Source: Parus major (lineage: Eukaryota; Chordata; Aves; Passeriformes; Paridae). From it: 64,000 bases of DNA. Positions within the stretch are counted from its first letter, which is position 1, and each line of letters opens with the position of its first letter. Below the pieces are notes generated by a model. The model saw nothing but the letters and a program-made list of their open reading frames with translations. It searched no databases and was not told the origin of the DNA. Shown here one piece after another: positions 26,220 through 40,037 of the stretch. The stretch is taken from the NCBI RefSeq assembly GCF_001522545.3, contig NC_031772.1, positions 4,303,787 through 4,367,786 of the forward strand. Direction: 5' to 3'. A program made the position numbers and the translations under genes.

Positions 26220-28466
26220 TTTGAGAATCAGCATCATCATGGGGCATTATAATTATCAGTATCTTTGAAAATAACACGATATTCTTGTCATGCCACAGCA
26301 CACAAACTCAAATAACTATAATTTCTCATACTCTGCGATCACTTTTAATCAGGAGCATGCAGGTGTTGCCTAAAAGCAGTGGAGAGCTTTTCAGTGGCAA
26401 TGCAAAAAGCCTCCTTTCACAGGAACAAGGTCATTGCACGTCCAGCCATAGCCTGGAGAGCTGAACCAGCCTGGGATAATGCCATGGTTCCTGTAATAAT
26501 CTGGGTACCTTCATTAAATGCATTACTGAGGCAAATCATCAAACCATCCCAAATGATGCATTCAATTATCCATATTCTTGTGAAAGCTTTCTCAAGGCTA
26601 TTCCATCACTGTGAGCCATGGACATCAGGAACAGCCAGGCTGGGAAGCTGAGCTCCCCATGCCACAGAACAGTGGGAGAGAGAAAGCCATTAATTATCCC
26701 AGTAAGCCTTCAAATCCTTTAGTTTCAAAAGGGTTTGAACATTTCACATCAATAGCTCTGAGAATAACAGAGATCTGAGGGGAAATCCAAACTGAGTTCC
26801 AAAATGTTCTTAGTTCTGCACTGAGGAGGGCTGAAGGAAAACTGACACTGGTATTTTGGCTTTTTAGAGGAATTGGGCAATGGAATGATGCTCCCTCCTG
26901 GCCTTGTGGGACACCCAGGAGAGGACAGGTGAGAGTTTTCCAGGTGTGCTCAGAGGCTGGAGCTGGCTGCACACAGCCAGGGCCCCCATTCCCACATGAT
27001 ATACTGAATTTCACTGCTCTCACTTCCAGGTAAAACAAAAGTTTAAGGTGCAATTCCTATGACGGGGGAAATACAGAAATGGTAGTTCATGCAGGATGAA
27101 TTCAAATGGAAATTCAGCTCAGGGAAAAAGGGAATATACTATGAACATCTTCATTATACTTTTACTTCTGGACCTGCCTCTTTTTGAAAGGATTCAAAGC
27201 CTGGAGGTTCTCAGCTTTCAGTCTGTGCAAAGTTTTAGTTAATCGGACTTTTCCCTGTGCATATACCCTACAGAAATCCTTCTCTAAGCTGAGTTCTGAG
27301 GGATTGTGTTCTCATGCTTTGAGGAAAGCTCTGGAAGCTATTTCTAGCTGTGCACAATGACCTTCTGTTTGATCTTGGTTAATTCACCCAAATCTGTTAA
27401 GTGCTTTATATTCTAACAAAAGGGTATTATTTTTCCTGTATTTTTGTTCAATATCATTATTAATATCTACTCATTGCTCTGAGGTATTTATAGTGCTCAG
27501 TTCATGTTTAATTTCTATAGTGATACCCTCAGCTGAAAGGAGAAATAGAAGTGTAAATTGCACTGTCTTGTATTTCTCTGACACGGTAATAATATCCCCA
27601 GACAAGAACAGGCAACTGAAGAGCTTTGATTTGCTGATGAGGAGCCTCTATTGTAATTCATATCTTCAATATTTCCATTGCATTTTGCTCATAGTTGTAG
27701 TACTTGTTTCCTCACACCAAGACTGCATTCAGTCATTGGAAAAGCACAGGAAAAATCCAGGATGCTTAGTTAAAAGTAGGGAAGTAGGAAAAATAATTCA
27801 GGAGATACCAGCAAAGTGCTACTCTCAAAGCATTGGGATTGTTCTGTTAAACCTGTTGATTGCAATCCCAACACTGTTTGGAAGCAGTTTCCAATGACTG
27901 TCTGTTATTAAATATTCCTTAATTGTGGAAAGCTGATAATATGCTTTTAAGTGGAGCGGAATGTAGAAGTAGCAATAATACAGAGTTAATTTTGCATATG
28001 GAATCTAAATATTTTAGCAGCTGAGAGCAACACAATATTGGGTATGAAAAGCTTCCTCCATAAAGGAGAAAATTAAGATTATATTCACCATTCCCTACTA
28101 TGATAGTTGTTATGCTATTTCCTATGGGAAAATACAGCCCTACTGAACCTGAGAAAGTTTTATCTCTTTACTAAAGTATTCATTGCTTTTTGATTTACTT
28201 ATTTAACTGAAGCTGTAACTGGACTGTCTGGCAAGCTGGCTAAAGAGTTATTCAATTCATTTTAAGCCAGTAAATGGAATTTACATTTCATTGCATCTTT
28301 TATAATAAAGAGAAATACTAAAGCTTAAGCGGATCTATGATGTTATATTTACAGATTTCAAGGTTTTTTTCAGTAATTTCCTTTTCTGGACTTTGCAATG
28401 TTCAGTACTATGTATAGCAAACTTCCAAGAGCAATCTTTTATAAATATAATTGACATATTACTTAC

Positions 28467-28540
28467 TGTTTTCGTCTGCATTCAATTGCTCTGTCTATCC
28501 TGAACTCGGGTAAACTAATGAATCCTTCTGCTTTTTCATC
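28467..28540 (-). CDS. IPCEF1: CNKSR3/IPCEF1 exon: middle of PH domain
   Basis: 74 bp, phase 0 in and two bases out. Acceptor is cattcaATAG, donor AAACA|GTAAGT. It encodes DEKAEGFISLPEFRIDRAIE followed by CRRK and a split histidine. The series (D)EKA(E/D)GF(I/V)xLP(E/D)F is strands 4-5 of the CNK/IPCEF1 PH domain. The split histidine (KHAFK) matches IPCEF1; CNK2 has tyrosine here (KYAFK). Visible residues 376-400. Confidence 0.95.
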
Positions 28541-31255
<2,715 letters not shown>

Positions 31256-31304
31256 CTTTTGACCATTTTCTGCTTTTTACCCTGAGGGAAGCGTAATGGA
31301 ATGA
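31256..31304 (-). CDS. CNKSR3: CNKSR3/IPCEF1 exon (49 bp): basic linker preceding PH
   Basis: 49 bp, phase 0 in and one base out. Acceptor is tttttcctTACAG, donor CAAAAG|GTAACT. It encodes SFHYASLRVKSRKWSK plus the first base of a glycine codon completed by the PH exon. The basic SL(x)xKSRKxxKG stretch corresponds to the lysine-rich segment just before the PH domain of CNK2. Visible residues 301-317. Confidence 0.82.
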
Positions 31305-32236
31305 CTGTAAGGAAAAAAATAAATAAATTATGAAACACCAGTGCAAGTGACAGCAGTAACATGTAAGAGCTCTCATTCACCCCTCTCCAGGGTTATCACA
31401 GCATCAGCGATCACAGGATCTCCCTTCTGTCATTTTTCCCCTTACTACTTTCCTCAACATCATAAAGAAAGCAATACTCGGCTAAATCTGCAATTAAAAT
31501 AGCTTTAAAAAAGATTAATTACAATTGCAACGAAACCATCAAGGAATGCTTGGCATGAACAGCTGTGCGGTAGTTTGAAACCTAAAGTTATAAACTCCCA
31601 TGAATGAGCTGATAAAATGACTGGTATTGGAAGTTTGTTGCATCAATGAAATAATTATAAAAATAAGCATTCAAAAAGAAATATCCCCCCACAAACATTA
31701 TGTGCAAAATCCTGCACTCAAAGCCATGTCAAAGTTACACTCTTCCCATCACAGAAGGAAGTTTTTTGGGTTGGTGATTGACAGAATAAGTCTCAGGAGA
31801 AACAAAAAAATATTTTTTTTTTCTTCTTTTGTGACAGCATTAGAAAATTGCTACAGATTCTGAAAAAAACCCAACGAAACAAAAACCCTAAAAACATCTC
31901 TTTATTTAAACCTAAAAACAAGGACAATACTCAAAAACTGGTAAAGATTTGCCTCCAATGTACAAATGCTTAAGAACCCTTGAAAATAATCAGATGAAAA
32001 GGAGACTCCAGCTCCAGAGAGAAAAAGGTTTATTTTAAATGAAAGCAGCGGAGGGAGGAGCAGGTTTGGACGTGCTGTTTGGAACCCTGGTGTGATTTAG
32101 TTCTTGACAAGTGGGAGGTTTTGTGGGGCCTGCAGGGATGAATCTCCTGACTCCCCAGGCTGGAGGAGCTCTCTGTGCTCTCCTGAGCTCAGTGAGTTCT
32201 CCTGGGCAGCCCCAGGACAGGAACCAGGGTTTGGTT

Positions 32237-32277
32237 CCCCAAACCCCAAACTCTAAACCCCCAAACCCCAAAACCCC
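32237..32277 (-). repeat. CCCCAAA-type repeat; G-quadruplex motif on minus strand
   Basis: Five runs of four or five C separated by AAA-like spacers on the plus strand give GGGG(N3-10) runs on the minus strand, which is the sense strand of the host gene. It resembles a degenerate telomere-like repeat but is not TTAGGG. Confidence 0.75.
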
Positions 32278-33420
32278 GCTTGCTCTGGCAGGGACAGCGC
32301 AATGAGCGAGAGCAGCCACCAGCTCAGCGCATCTCTGCAGACATGTCCCTTCGTTCAAGAGAAGATTAATGCTCCTGTGCTGGAGAAAATGTGGCAAAAT
32401 ACAGAAAATGAAACAGCCAAACCCTGAGAGAAAGTATCAAATGTGCACAGCAGCTCTGGGGGTTTTGTTGATGTGTTGCAAATCGCAGCAGCAATATTGA
32501 TCTGCCCTGTTGTGTCAGCTGGAGTTCTGTGGTGGCTGGGGCTGGAATAATCTGCTCAGTGCTCCTCTTTCCACAGAAATGCATCAGGGCAAAGCAGGTG
32601 TGTTCCTGAAAAACACCTCACCAAACCTTCCCACAGTTTAGGCTAGAGAAATGGAGTGATGGAATAAAACCCTACAATGAAATGTGGTGAAATTTAAAGA
32701 ACTGCAAGACAAATGAAACGCCCGGAGGAGATACCAGAAACTGGTATGCATTGCTTGCTATCAAAGTTTTTAAAATAATGAAAAACACAATAAAATGTTG
32801 TGAAATGAAAAGTACAACAGATCAAGGGAGAGCTGAAAATATCTTGCTGAAATAAAAAATACCTTCCTTCTAAAAAGCTTAGTTAATTATTCTTCCTAGG
32901 TTTTTTATGCCCACATAGAATGTATTCTAAACAAGGAAACCAGAGAAAGTGAAAGGTTTGCCATACCTTGGGAATCAGTAGTTAATTAGCACTGCTAACG
33001 TAAAAATTCAAGCCCCACATTCTGACAGATAAAAGAAGCACTATATGTAATTAACTTGGTGGCAAACACTGCAAGGAAACGGAACTCACAACTCCAGATG
33101 ACTCAGAGTTGCTATGGGAGACAGACAGATGATGGAGAACTCGCTGGGGCTGTCAGCGTTTCAATTCTTATCTCAAAACCACAACACAAGGCCAGAGTCA
33201 GAGAGTGCACATCCCACCATCCCCTCCCAAAACCAGCCCAATGGAAGTGAAAAAAGCTGCTAGAATTGAATGGTGAAGGTAAATTAAGGAGATCTCGGTG
33301 TAACCAGGGGGTAGGAGAAGTGCAGTCACAGAAACACTAAATGAAAAGTGGTTGGTTGTACCTCCACTGGTTTTAATCTCAGGAGATTTTAAGGAAAATT
33401 ATTTAGAACTGAGTCAGCAC

Positions 33421-33522
33421 AGGCACAGAAATGTTTGGTTTGGGAGGGACCATAAAGCTCATCCCATTCCACCCTCTGCCATGGCCAGGGCCACCTTCCA
33501 TAGAGCAGGTTGGTCCAACCTA
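33421..33522 (-). mobile_element. CR1 LINE 3' fragment
   Basis: It begins GTTTGGTTTGGGAGGGACCA and continues with CTCTGCCATGGCCAGGGCCA and AGCAGGTTGGTCCAACCT, the reverse complement of the CR1 3' end. Same orientation as the host gene. Confidence 0.82.
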
Positions 33523-34122
33523 ATCAGTCTAAAATGTGCTAAGACAAATTGAAGAACTGACATTCTACAAATGAAGGTTCTGTTGTTTGTCCTTTGTATG
33601 AAATAATTGCAAAATGTTAAATAATAAAGCTTTTTCTTTCATATCTATTTTCCATTGAAAATGGAGCACTTCGAAGCTGGTACCACAAAAATATTTGAAA
33701 ATCTTAATCCCCAATCTCCCTATCATAGTATTGGTGCTATTTGAATATTCTAAGATTTTTTAAACTTTTCTTTACCTTCAGGGTAAGCCTCCCTCCAGAA
33801 GTTCCTTCCAGCCCAAGGTGGTGTGTGATTCTCCTCCCCAAACCATCACATACTTCAGAACACACCCCAAGCTTCCTAAACTTAACTGAATTCTTAAATT
33901 CCTAAATTTAACTAAAAGTATTGCAGACATATTGACATGCTGTGGTTGCAGCAGTCAGTTTCCTCAAAGTGGAAATTATTCCTAGATTTTTGTTTTCAGC
34001 TCTTCTGCAACATAGCCAAATGTCAAGGTTTGGGATATCTTAAGTATCTCTTAAAAATATGGCAATGAGTTGAACAGCTGAGGAGGTTTTTTCTTATTTA
34101 AAGCACATTTATAAATCATTAC

Positions 34123-34171
34123 CTTCCTCATGGATGTGTTTCCTGGATGGTCAATGGCAGAACTTGCATAT
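34123..34171 (-). CDS. CNKSR3: CNKSR3/IPCEF1 micro-exon (49 bp) near IPCEF1 N-terminus
   Basis: 49 bp, one base in and phase 0 out. Acceptor is ctgtcCTAG, donor GGAAG|GTAATG. It encodes YASSAIDHPGNTSMRK. The position and the pattern YxxxAIDxxG recall the first residues of mammalian IPCEF1. The internal ATG (TCC ATG AGG AAG) could start a short IPCEF1-like isoform. The other frames carry stops. Visible residues 284-300. Confidence 0.75.
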
Positions 34172-37100
34172 CTAGGACAGACAGAAGAAAGATGTCAAAT
34201 AACCCCAGGAAAAAATCCAGACTGATTACACAGCGCTTACAGTCACTCTGTGGATTTCTAAATATAACCACAGCATCCTGCAGCACAAAGTTCTGTAAGA
34301 TTTTGCCACAGGATGCCACAGATACCAAGAATTGACACTTTAAAATGCAAACATACTATATCTGATATATGTAATGCTGTAAAGAATGGAGAACAAAGCA
34401 GGGCAGCAGCACCAGAGGCTTTTCCTCATCAGTGCAAACAGCACTGGTCATGATGGAAATAGGACACAGAATCAGGGTCAGATTCATCTGATCTGGCACA
34501 GAAATTCTTAAACACACAATTCCCTTTCATGCTCTCAAAGGTAAGGAAAAGGAGAACCCTTAAAACTGTGGATGATTTCATATTTGTCATGTAAATAGAA
34601 ACAGAGTGCATAAATGGGAAAGTGACTGAGGGGAAAAATTAAAAAGGAATAAAAGGATTGTGGACATTTTTAGTATATTGCCAAATTCTGTTGGTCATAA
34701 TAACAACAATTGTTTTAAGCTAGCGAGGCAGGAAGTGGCATTTTCTCATTTGAAGATTTCCATTGTAAGGAGAAATCAAATTTACCAGCAGAAACAACTT
34801 CTGCATTGTGGGTTAGAAACATCTGTGGTCCTGAGGCAAAGGAAATTTCCAGCCTGCAGGGAAGGGAAGGAATACTCAACATTGAAATGAAATTTTCAAA
34901 AGTTAATAGGCAAGACTTCGATGTTCTGAGCTGTCTGTAGGTGACATGGATTGAAGGAAACAGTGAAAACCAAAGAAGTTCAGTGTCAGACATTTGGGGA
35001 AGGAATGGAGAGATGCCCAAAATGCTGCTGATTGTGCCATTAATGCCCCATTTCTGTCCCTGACAATGCCATCAATGCTGTTCTGTCCTTCTGGGCACTT
35101 CCCCCTGATTTTGGGGCTCTTCCTTTTAATCCCACATGGAAAACATCACTTTTGATGCTTCCACTCTCTCAGCATTATACAACATACAACCTCAGTTATG
35201 CAACTGTGGTGGCATTGAAAACGTCCTTAGTGAAGTTTTATTTGCCTCTGTGCAAGCACAATAATGGGTCTCCTTGCAGCAATCACAGACTCTCAGCAGC
35301 AAAAATGCTGTCAGGTGAGGAAAGCAGTCTGCAGTTCATGATAGGAGCAGCTTTTGAAACCTTGGCCAGGAAGTCAGGTCAGGATCAGGTGTTCTAGCAT
35401 GCAACAAGTGTCATTTCTTCCCTTGGGAACAGTTTTCAGCAGTCTGCAGGAGGTTTGTTTGTTAAAAGAATTTATGTTTATCAAATACCCCTCCCCAAAT
35501 CTAGTTATTCCTGAAGTATTCAGATGTGCAGACCACAGAAGGAGGAAATCCTGATCTTTTCTCCTCTCTAAACTAGAAAATTTTCTGTATGAAGGTGGCA
35601 GAACCAATTTAGAGACAGAAAACCCCGCAGTTGGGGTGAGTTGTTGTGAGTTCTGGTTGAAATGCTCTGGATCATATCTGGTTGAGTTATTCCTCAGCTT
35701 TATTTTTAGGAAACCCGTTGTTACAGCAAAAGGAGCTAAATGGAAAAGAAGGGGGGAGATGTGCAGTGATACAAATTATAAGCACCAGGACTAATATTTC
35801 TCAAACCAATCAAAACAGTTGATCTACTAAATATGTTTTCATGCATAATTGTGCTTTTGAAACAAACTTCAGGATCTAGAAATAGACTGTACCAATTAAA
35901 ACAAACAGAAAACAAGAAACAAATCAATCAATTATTTCAGTATGTCTGCAGAAACATTCCTTGCATAAATAATATCATATAGAAAAGGCTAAATATTAAG
36001 CAAATAAATGCATAAATAGCATTTATTTATTAATGTAACTAATAAAATTTATTAATTAAATTACATTTACAAGCTCATTCTAAAATATTTATTCTACCCT
36101 ACAATTTCCTCAAATGGATTTCTGGATATTCCTACTTGGCAGAAACCTGGGGGACTTAAGCAGTGTCTACTGAGACTTTGGATGTGCTCTGCCCACCTGT
36201 GGGGCATATATTGGAATTTCTGTGGATAAAAAGGTCTCCTTTTTATTCATTTTTCAGAACTTGGACTAATACACAGATGTAGCATTTTGGATTTATCTAC
36301 CTGGTCACAGGAATGCATTTTTAATCACCTCATCTGGATCCATGACTTACATTTAGGTTACTAGAACTTCCATCTCTTATATAATATATTCCTGTTACAA
36401 CAAATAAATTCTCACTGCAGATTAATTATTGAGTATTTTGTAGTGAGTTTTGAAATCCCTGGCTCAGGTCTCTGCTCTGGGCTGTTGATGCTTCGAGCAG
36501 CTCAGGTGCACCTGTAAATCTCTGCAGTACAGGTGCATCTGAACATGCAATGTTGACAGCAGAATGTCAAGACTGAAAGTTATTTTAAAAATATTCATCT
36601 CTTCTTATCTCTCTGGCATTAACAAAAACAAAACAAAACAAAAAATTAATTTCCAAAGCACACTGCCGTGACCGTGATTAAAATAATCTTTAGGCATTAT
36701 TTACAAAGACAAAATGTGTTATGAGGAAGAACTTGGGCAGTGTTTTCACATGAAAATGAAGGAAATATTCAGAGAAAGCTCAAGTAGCAGCTGTGCCACG
36801 TGTGAATGGTGCAGTTTTTCTGCCTCTCTCCCCCTTGCAGGCCTGGCTGCTGAGGGAAGCAGGGATCTGTGCCCAGGTGCCCACAGGGATGTCACACCAC
36901 ACAGCCATGGCCACAGCCCACAGGTGCTGAGGTTTCCTATTACTGCAAAAAATTCTCCCAAAGTGAGATGAAGATGAAAGCTCACAGAGAACCCTGCTAA
37001 GCACAGAGTTGGGTGTTTGTCTGCAGGAAAGCTCAGCACTGACTTCTCACTGGGCGCCTCCTCCTCATCTGTGAAACAGCCCCAGCGGGGAGAAGGCTCC

Positions 37101-37224
37101 TGGAAAACAGGGGAACAGCTCAGGAGCAGCAGCTCAGCTTCCCAAAACCCTGGTGCACCCACACATCCAGGGATTCCACCTCCAGCTGCACGCTGAAACT
37201 TCCTGAACTACAACTCCTGCTCAG

Positions 37225-37315
37225 AAGGTCACGACTTGGACAACTTGGACATGGGCTGGGCTGGATGGGCTTGAAGGTCTCTTCCAACCTAGAAATTCTG
37301 TGAATTCTGTGAACT
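37225..37315 (+). mobile_element. CR1 LINE 3' terminal fragment
   Basis: GGGCTGGATGGGCTTGAAGG, TCTCTTCCAACCTAGAAATTC and the short terminal direct repeat AATTCTGTG x2 typical of CR1 ends. Plus orientation. Confidence 0.82.
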
Positions 37316-37725
37316 TCCAGCCCCAGGAGCTGTGAGGAGAGCTCAGGTTTGTCTGCCAGGGCAGGTTTGTGAGGGGTGCACGGTGTCCTGCACCGAGGGC
37401 TGCGGAGCCGGGCCTGGATGAGCAGTTCAGGCACCAAGAGTCTGCAAGAACCCAGAGTTGTGTGGCAGAGATCCCTCATTTCTGCTCTGCCCCGGGCTGT
37501 GACAGAGCTGCCAGGTTTGCTCTGCATTCTACTCATCCAAGGAGTTAAAAAAGCTCCTGCAGCCTCGTAGCTCTCCCAGAGCTGCTGGAGTCTGCAGCAC
37601 GTGTTCCCTGCAGCCTGAGGGCCCTTCTACTGCACACAAGGAACAACTTCCTGCTCCTTGGCTTTTTTAAAACAAAGGATGTGATAATAAATGTCACAGA
37701 AGCTCTACAGGTCCCTGGATGTTAA

Positions 37726-37930
37726 AATCAGAGTCACAGGATGGGAAGGGACCTTAAAGCCCATCCAGTGCCACTCCCTGCCATGGGCAGAGACGTCTTC
37801 CACTGTCCCAGGTTGCTCCAAACTCCCTCCAGCCTGGCCTTGGGCACTTCCAGGGATCCAGGGGCATCCACAGCTTCTCTGGGCACCCTGTGCCAGGGCC
37901 TGCCCACCCTCACAGGGAAGAATTTCTGTA
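37726..37930 (-). mobile_element. CR1 LINE 3' fragment
   Basis: GGATGGGAAGGGACCTTAAA, CCATCCAGTGCCACTCCCTG, CCAGGTTGCTCCAAACTCCC, CCAGCCTGGCCTTGGGCACT and TCTCTGGGCACCCTGTGCCA in reverse-complement order. Opposite orientation to the CR1 400 bp to its left. Confidence 0.9.
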
Positions 37931-40002
37931 TATCCAACTTACATTTCCCCTCTTTCAGTTATTGAAGATAATTGTATTTCACCCAAATATGTCAATCTAT
38001 CGACACAGTTTGTCTCCCTGTCCCCAAAGCCTAACTCCAGGGGCTAAATATCTGAAAAACTGTTTTTATTTTGGTTTAAGCTGTTGAAATCACTTTAAAT
38101 AAAGTCATTACAAAGGTGATATAATTCTGGCTCTTGAGATATCTTTCAACATATTGAAAAGATATAATATGGTCATGTTTTGGTCCTGAAATCTAAAATG
38201 TGTGGGAGAAGGATTTTTCTATAAAAGAACATAAAAGCGTAGCCTTTTGCTATGAAAGTTTGCCAAAATTTCATCAAGTCATATGTCCCTGGAAAGTATC
38301 TCTTGGCAGATGCCCTGTCCTGTCCACCAGGGATGTTCCATCTGGATTGCAACGTCCCTGCCAAGCTGAGCATGTGCAACCCACTGGGAAAAATCAGGAG
38401 CCCTTTGCTCTGGGAAGAACAAAATTCCTCAGAAGTCAAAAACCACTCCTCTGAAGCTCTTGCTTGTGGCTGCATGAAAAGGTGGGTGTGGAGAAGGAAA
38501 TGAAAAGGGTGAGACACGTGGCTGTTTCTGGGAAGGGTTTTGGGTTTCTTTCTAATGCAGAAAAGTCAGGCAGGAAGGACCCAAGGGAGGGCACAGCCAG
38601 GCTGAAAATAAGGAGAAATAAATGGGAGAGAATAGCAGGACAAGAGAATCTATAAAGGGGTTGGGAGACTAAATGAAAAGAGGCAGATTTACAGAAAACA
38701 GTAGGTTTTCAAACCTCAGGTGTAAGAGGTAAAGGCAAAAGGTGAAATGAAGTTGTTACTTCCAAAGAGATCAAGAATAACCCATTTTCCCCCCAGGTAA
38801 GCCTGGACAGGAGGGATGCTGTGAAGTGGAACAAATTATTAATATTAAAATATTAATATGTTTAACCTGCTGTAAAAGCAAACCCCCATGCTTAGCTGAG
38901 GTGATGAACTGGCACTGGAGAGGCAGGATTGTCTCTTGTCAGATGAGGTGGAATTTCAGCTGTACCTCACTTTAATCTCTGCTAAGTTGGTTAAATGCTT
39001 AAACTGCTGCTCCAGTTGGTTAAATGCCATTTTAACTGTGCATACCCAGGGAAATGGGCACCACTACAGCTGCCTTTCAACTGCACTGGGATGTTTAAAA
39101 CACATAGCAAGAGGTAAAAATGCTGTCAGCCCTGAAAAATCAAGCATGAGGTTGTCACCAGCTGATAGTGTACCTCAGACTTTTAGCTGTAATTCAGGGA
39201 TGTTTGTAACACTGAAGGGAATCATCAGCAGCTGTAAATCCTTTAGATTGGTCTAAACACTCTAAATCTAATTTATTATTCAGCTTCTTAAATAGGTTCA
39301 GGCCATATACAGGATGAAAAAACATAAAAAAGAATAATTATCATAATTACAACTAAACTAAATTAGAATATATAGAATATATGATGATACAAAGTAGCTG
39401 TTGCTTCAAACCTTCTTTTACTGAGACTTTTGGATACAACGTGAATATGAAGATTCTTCATCAGAAAAACAGCAAAGAAATCAAAGACAAAATTGCTGTT
39501 TTCTTCATTAGAATAAATTGATTCTATTCAGACCTAAAGGCCAAACGGAAGATCCCATTCTTAATATCTATCTACTACAAACCACAAATATAAGCAGTAA
39601 TTTTGTACAGACTGAATTAGATGTAGATGTTCATTGAAACATTCTGCCTGTTGGTTATGAAAATCGTGTTAGACACAACATTATGTTTTTCATCCTCAGA
39701 GTGAGCCTGAGATACTGAATTTCAAAAGTAAAAAAGTAGATTGAGAAATGTAACAGTACAAATTTTCCCCTCTACAAATATTTTATAAAATTTTATCTGA
39801 AGAATTTTTTAAACCTTTGGAATTTATATTTGTTAGATGTTGGCAAATGAATGCTTACTAAATGCTGTCAGTACTGTTATCTCTAAACTCTGAAAATGTG
39901 TTCCTCAAATACTGCAACAAAGTTTTTAAAAGTAAAGAAAGGAGTTTAATTCACAAATATAATTGTGTATATACTGAAATATAGAATAACAGAAGTAATT
40001 AC

Positions 40003-40037
40003 CTTTCAGTATCTCCACTGACTGTATCCCCTGCTCT
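40003..40037 (-). CDS. CNKSR3: CNKSR3 micro-exon (35 bp) in linker before PH
   Basis: 35 bp between a strong acceptor (tattttctttctACAG) and donor GAAAG|GTAATT. It encodes RAGDTVSGDTE plus two bases. It was chosen because the preceding exon ends in phase 0 while the next needs two incoming bases; without it the next exon hits TGA. No family homology can be seen in so short a piece, so the call rests on splice signals and exact phase bookkeeping. Visible residues 273-284. Confidence 0.62.

Larger units (their letters stand above)
31305..34122 (-). other. Intron (2.8 kb)
   Basis: It holds the G-quadruplex-prone repeat at 32237 and a sense CR1 fragment at 33421. If a separate IPCEF1-like promoter exists, this intron and the one upstream are where to look; no CpG island is visible. 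Confidence 0.8.
34172..40002 (-). other. Intron (5.8 kb)
   Basis: Two CR1 fragments in opposite orientation (37225-37315 and 37726-37930) lie in a GC-richer block at about 36800-37930. The rest is AT-rich without recognisable features. Confidence 0.75.

Noticed and set aside
36746..37536. 138-residue minus-strand frames
   Set aside because: They run through GC-rich sequence and a CR1 fragment; no domain, no phase match to the CNK exons.
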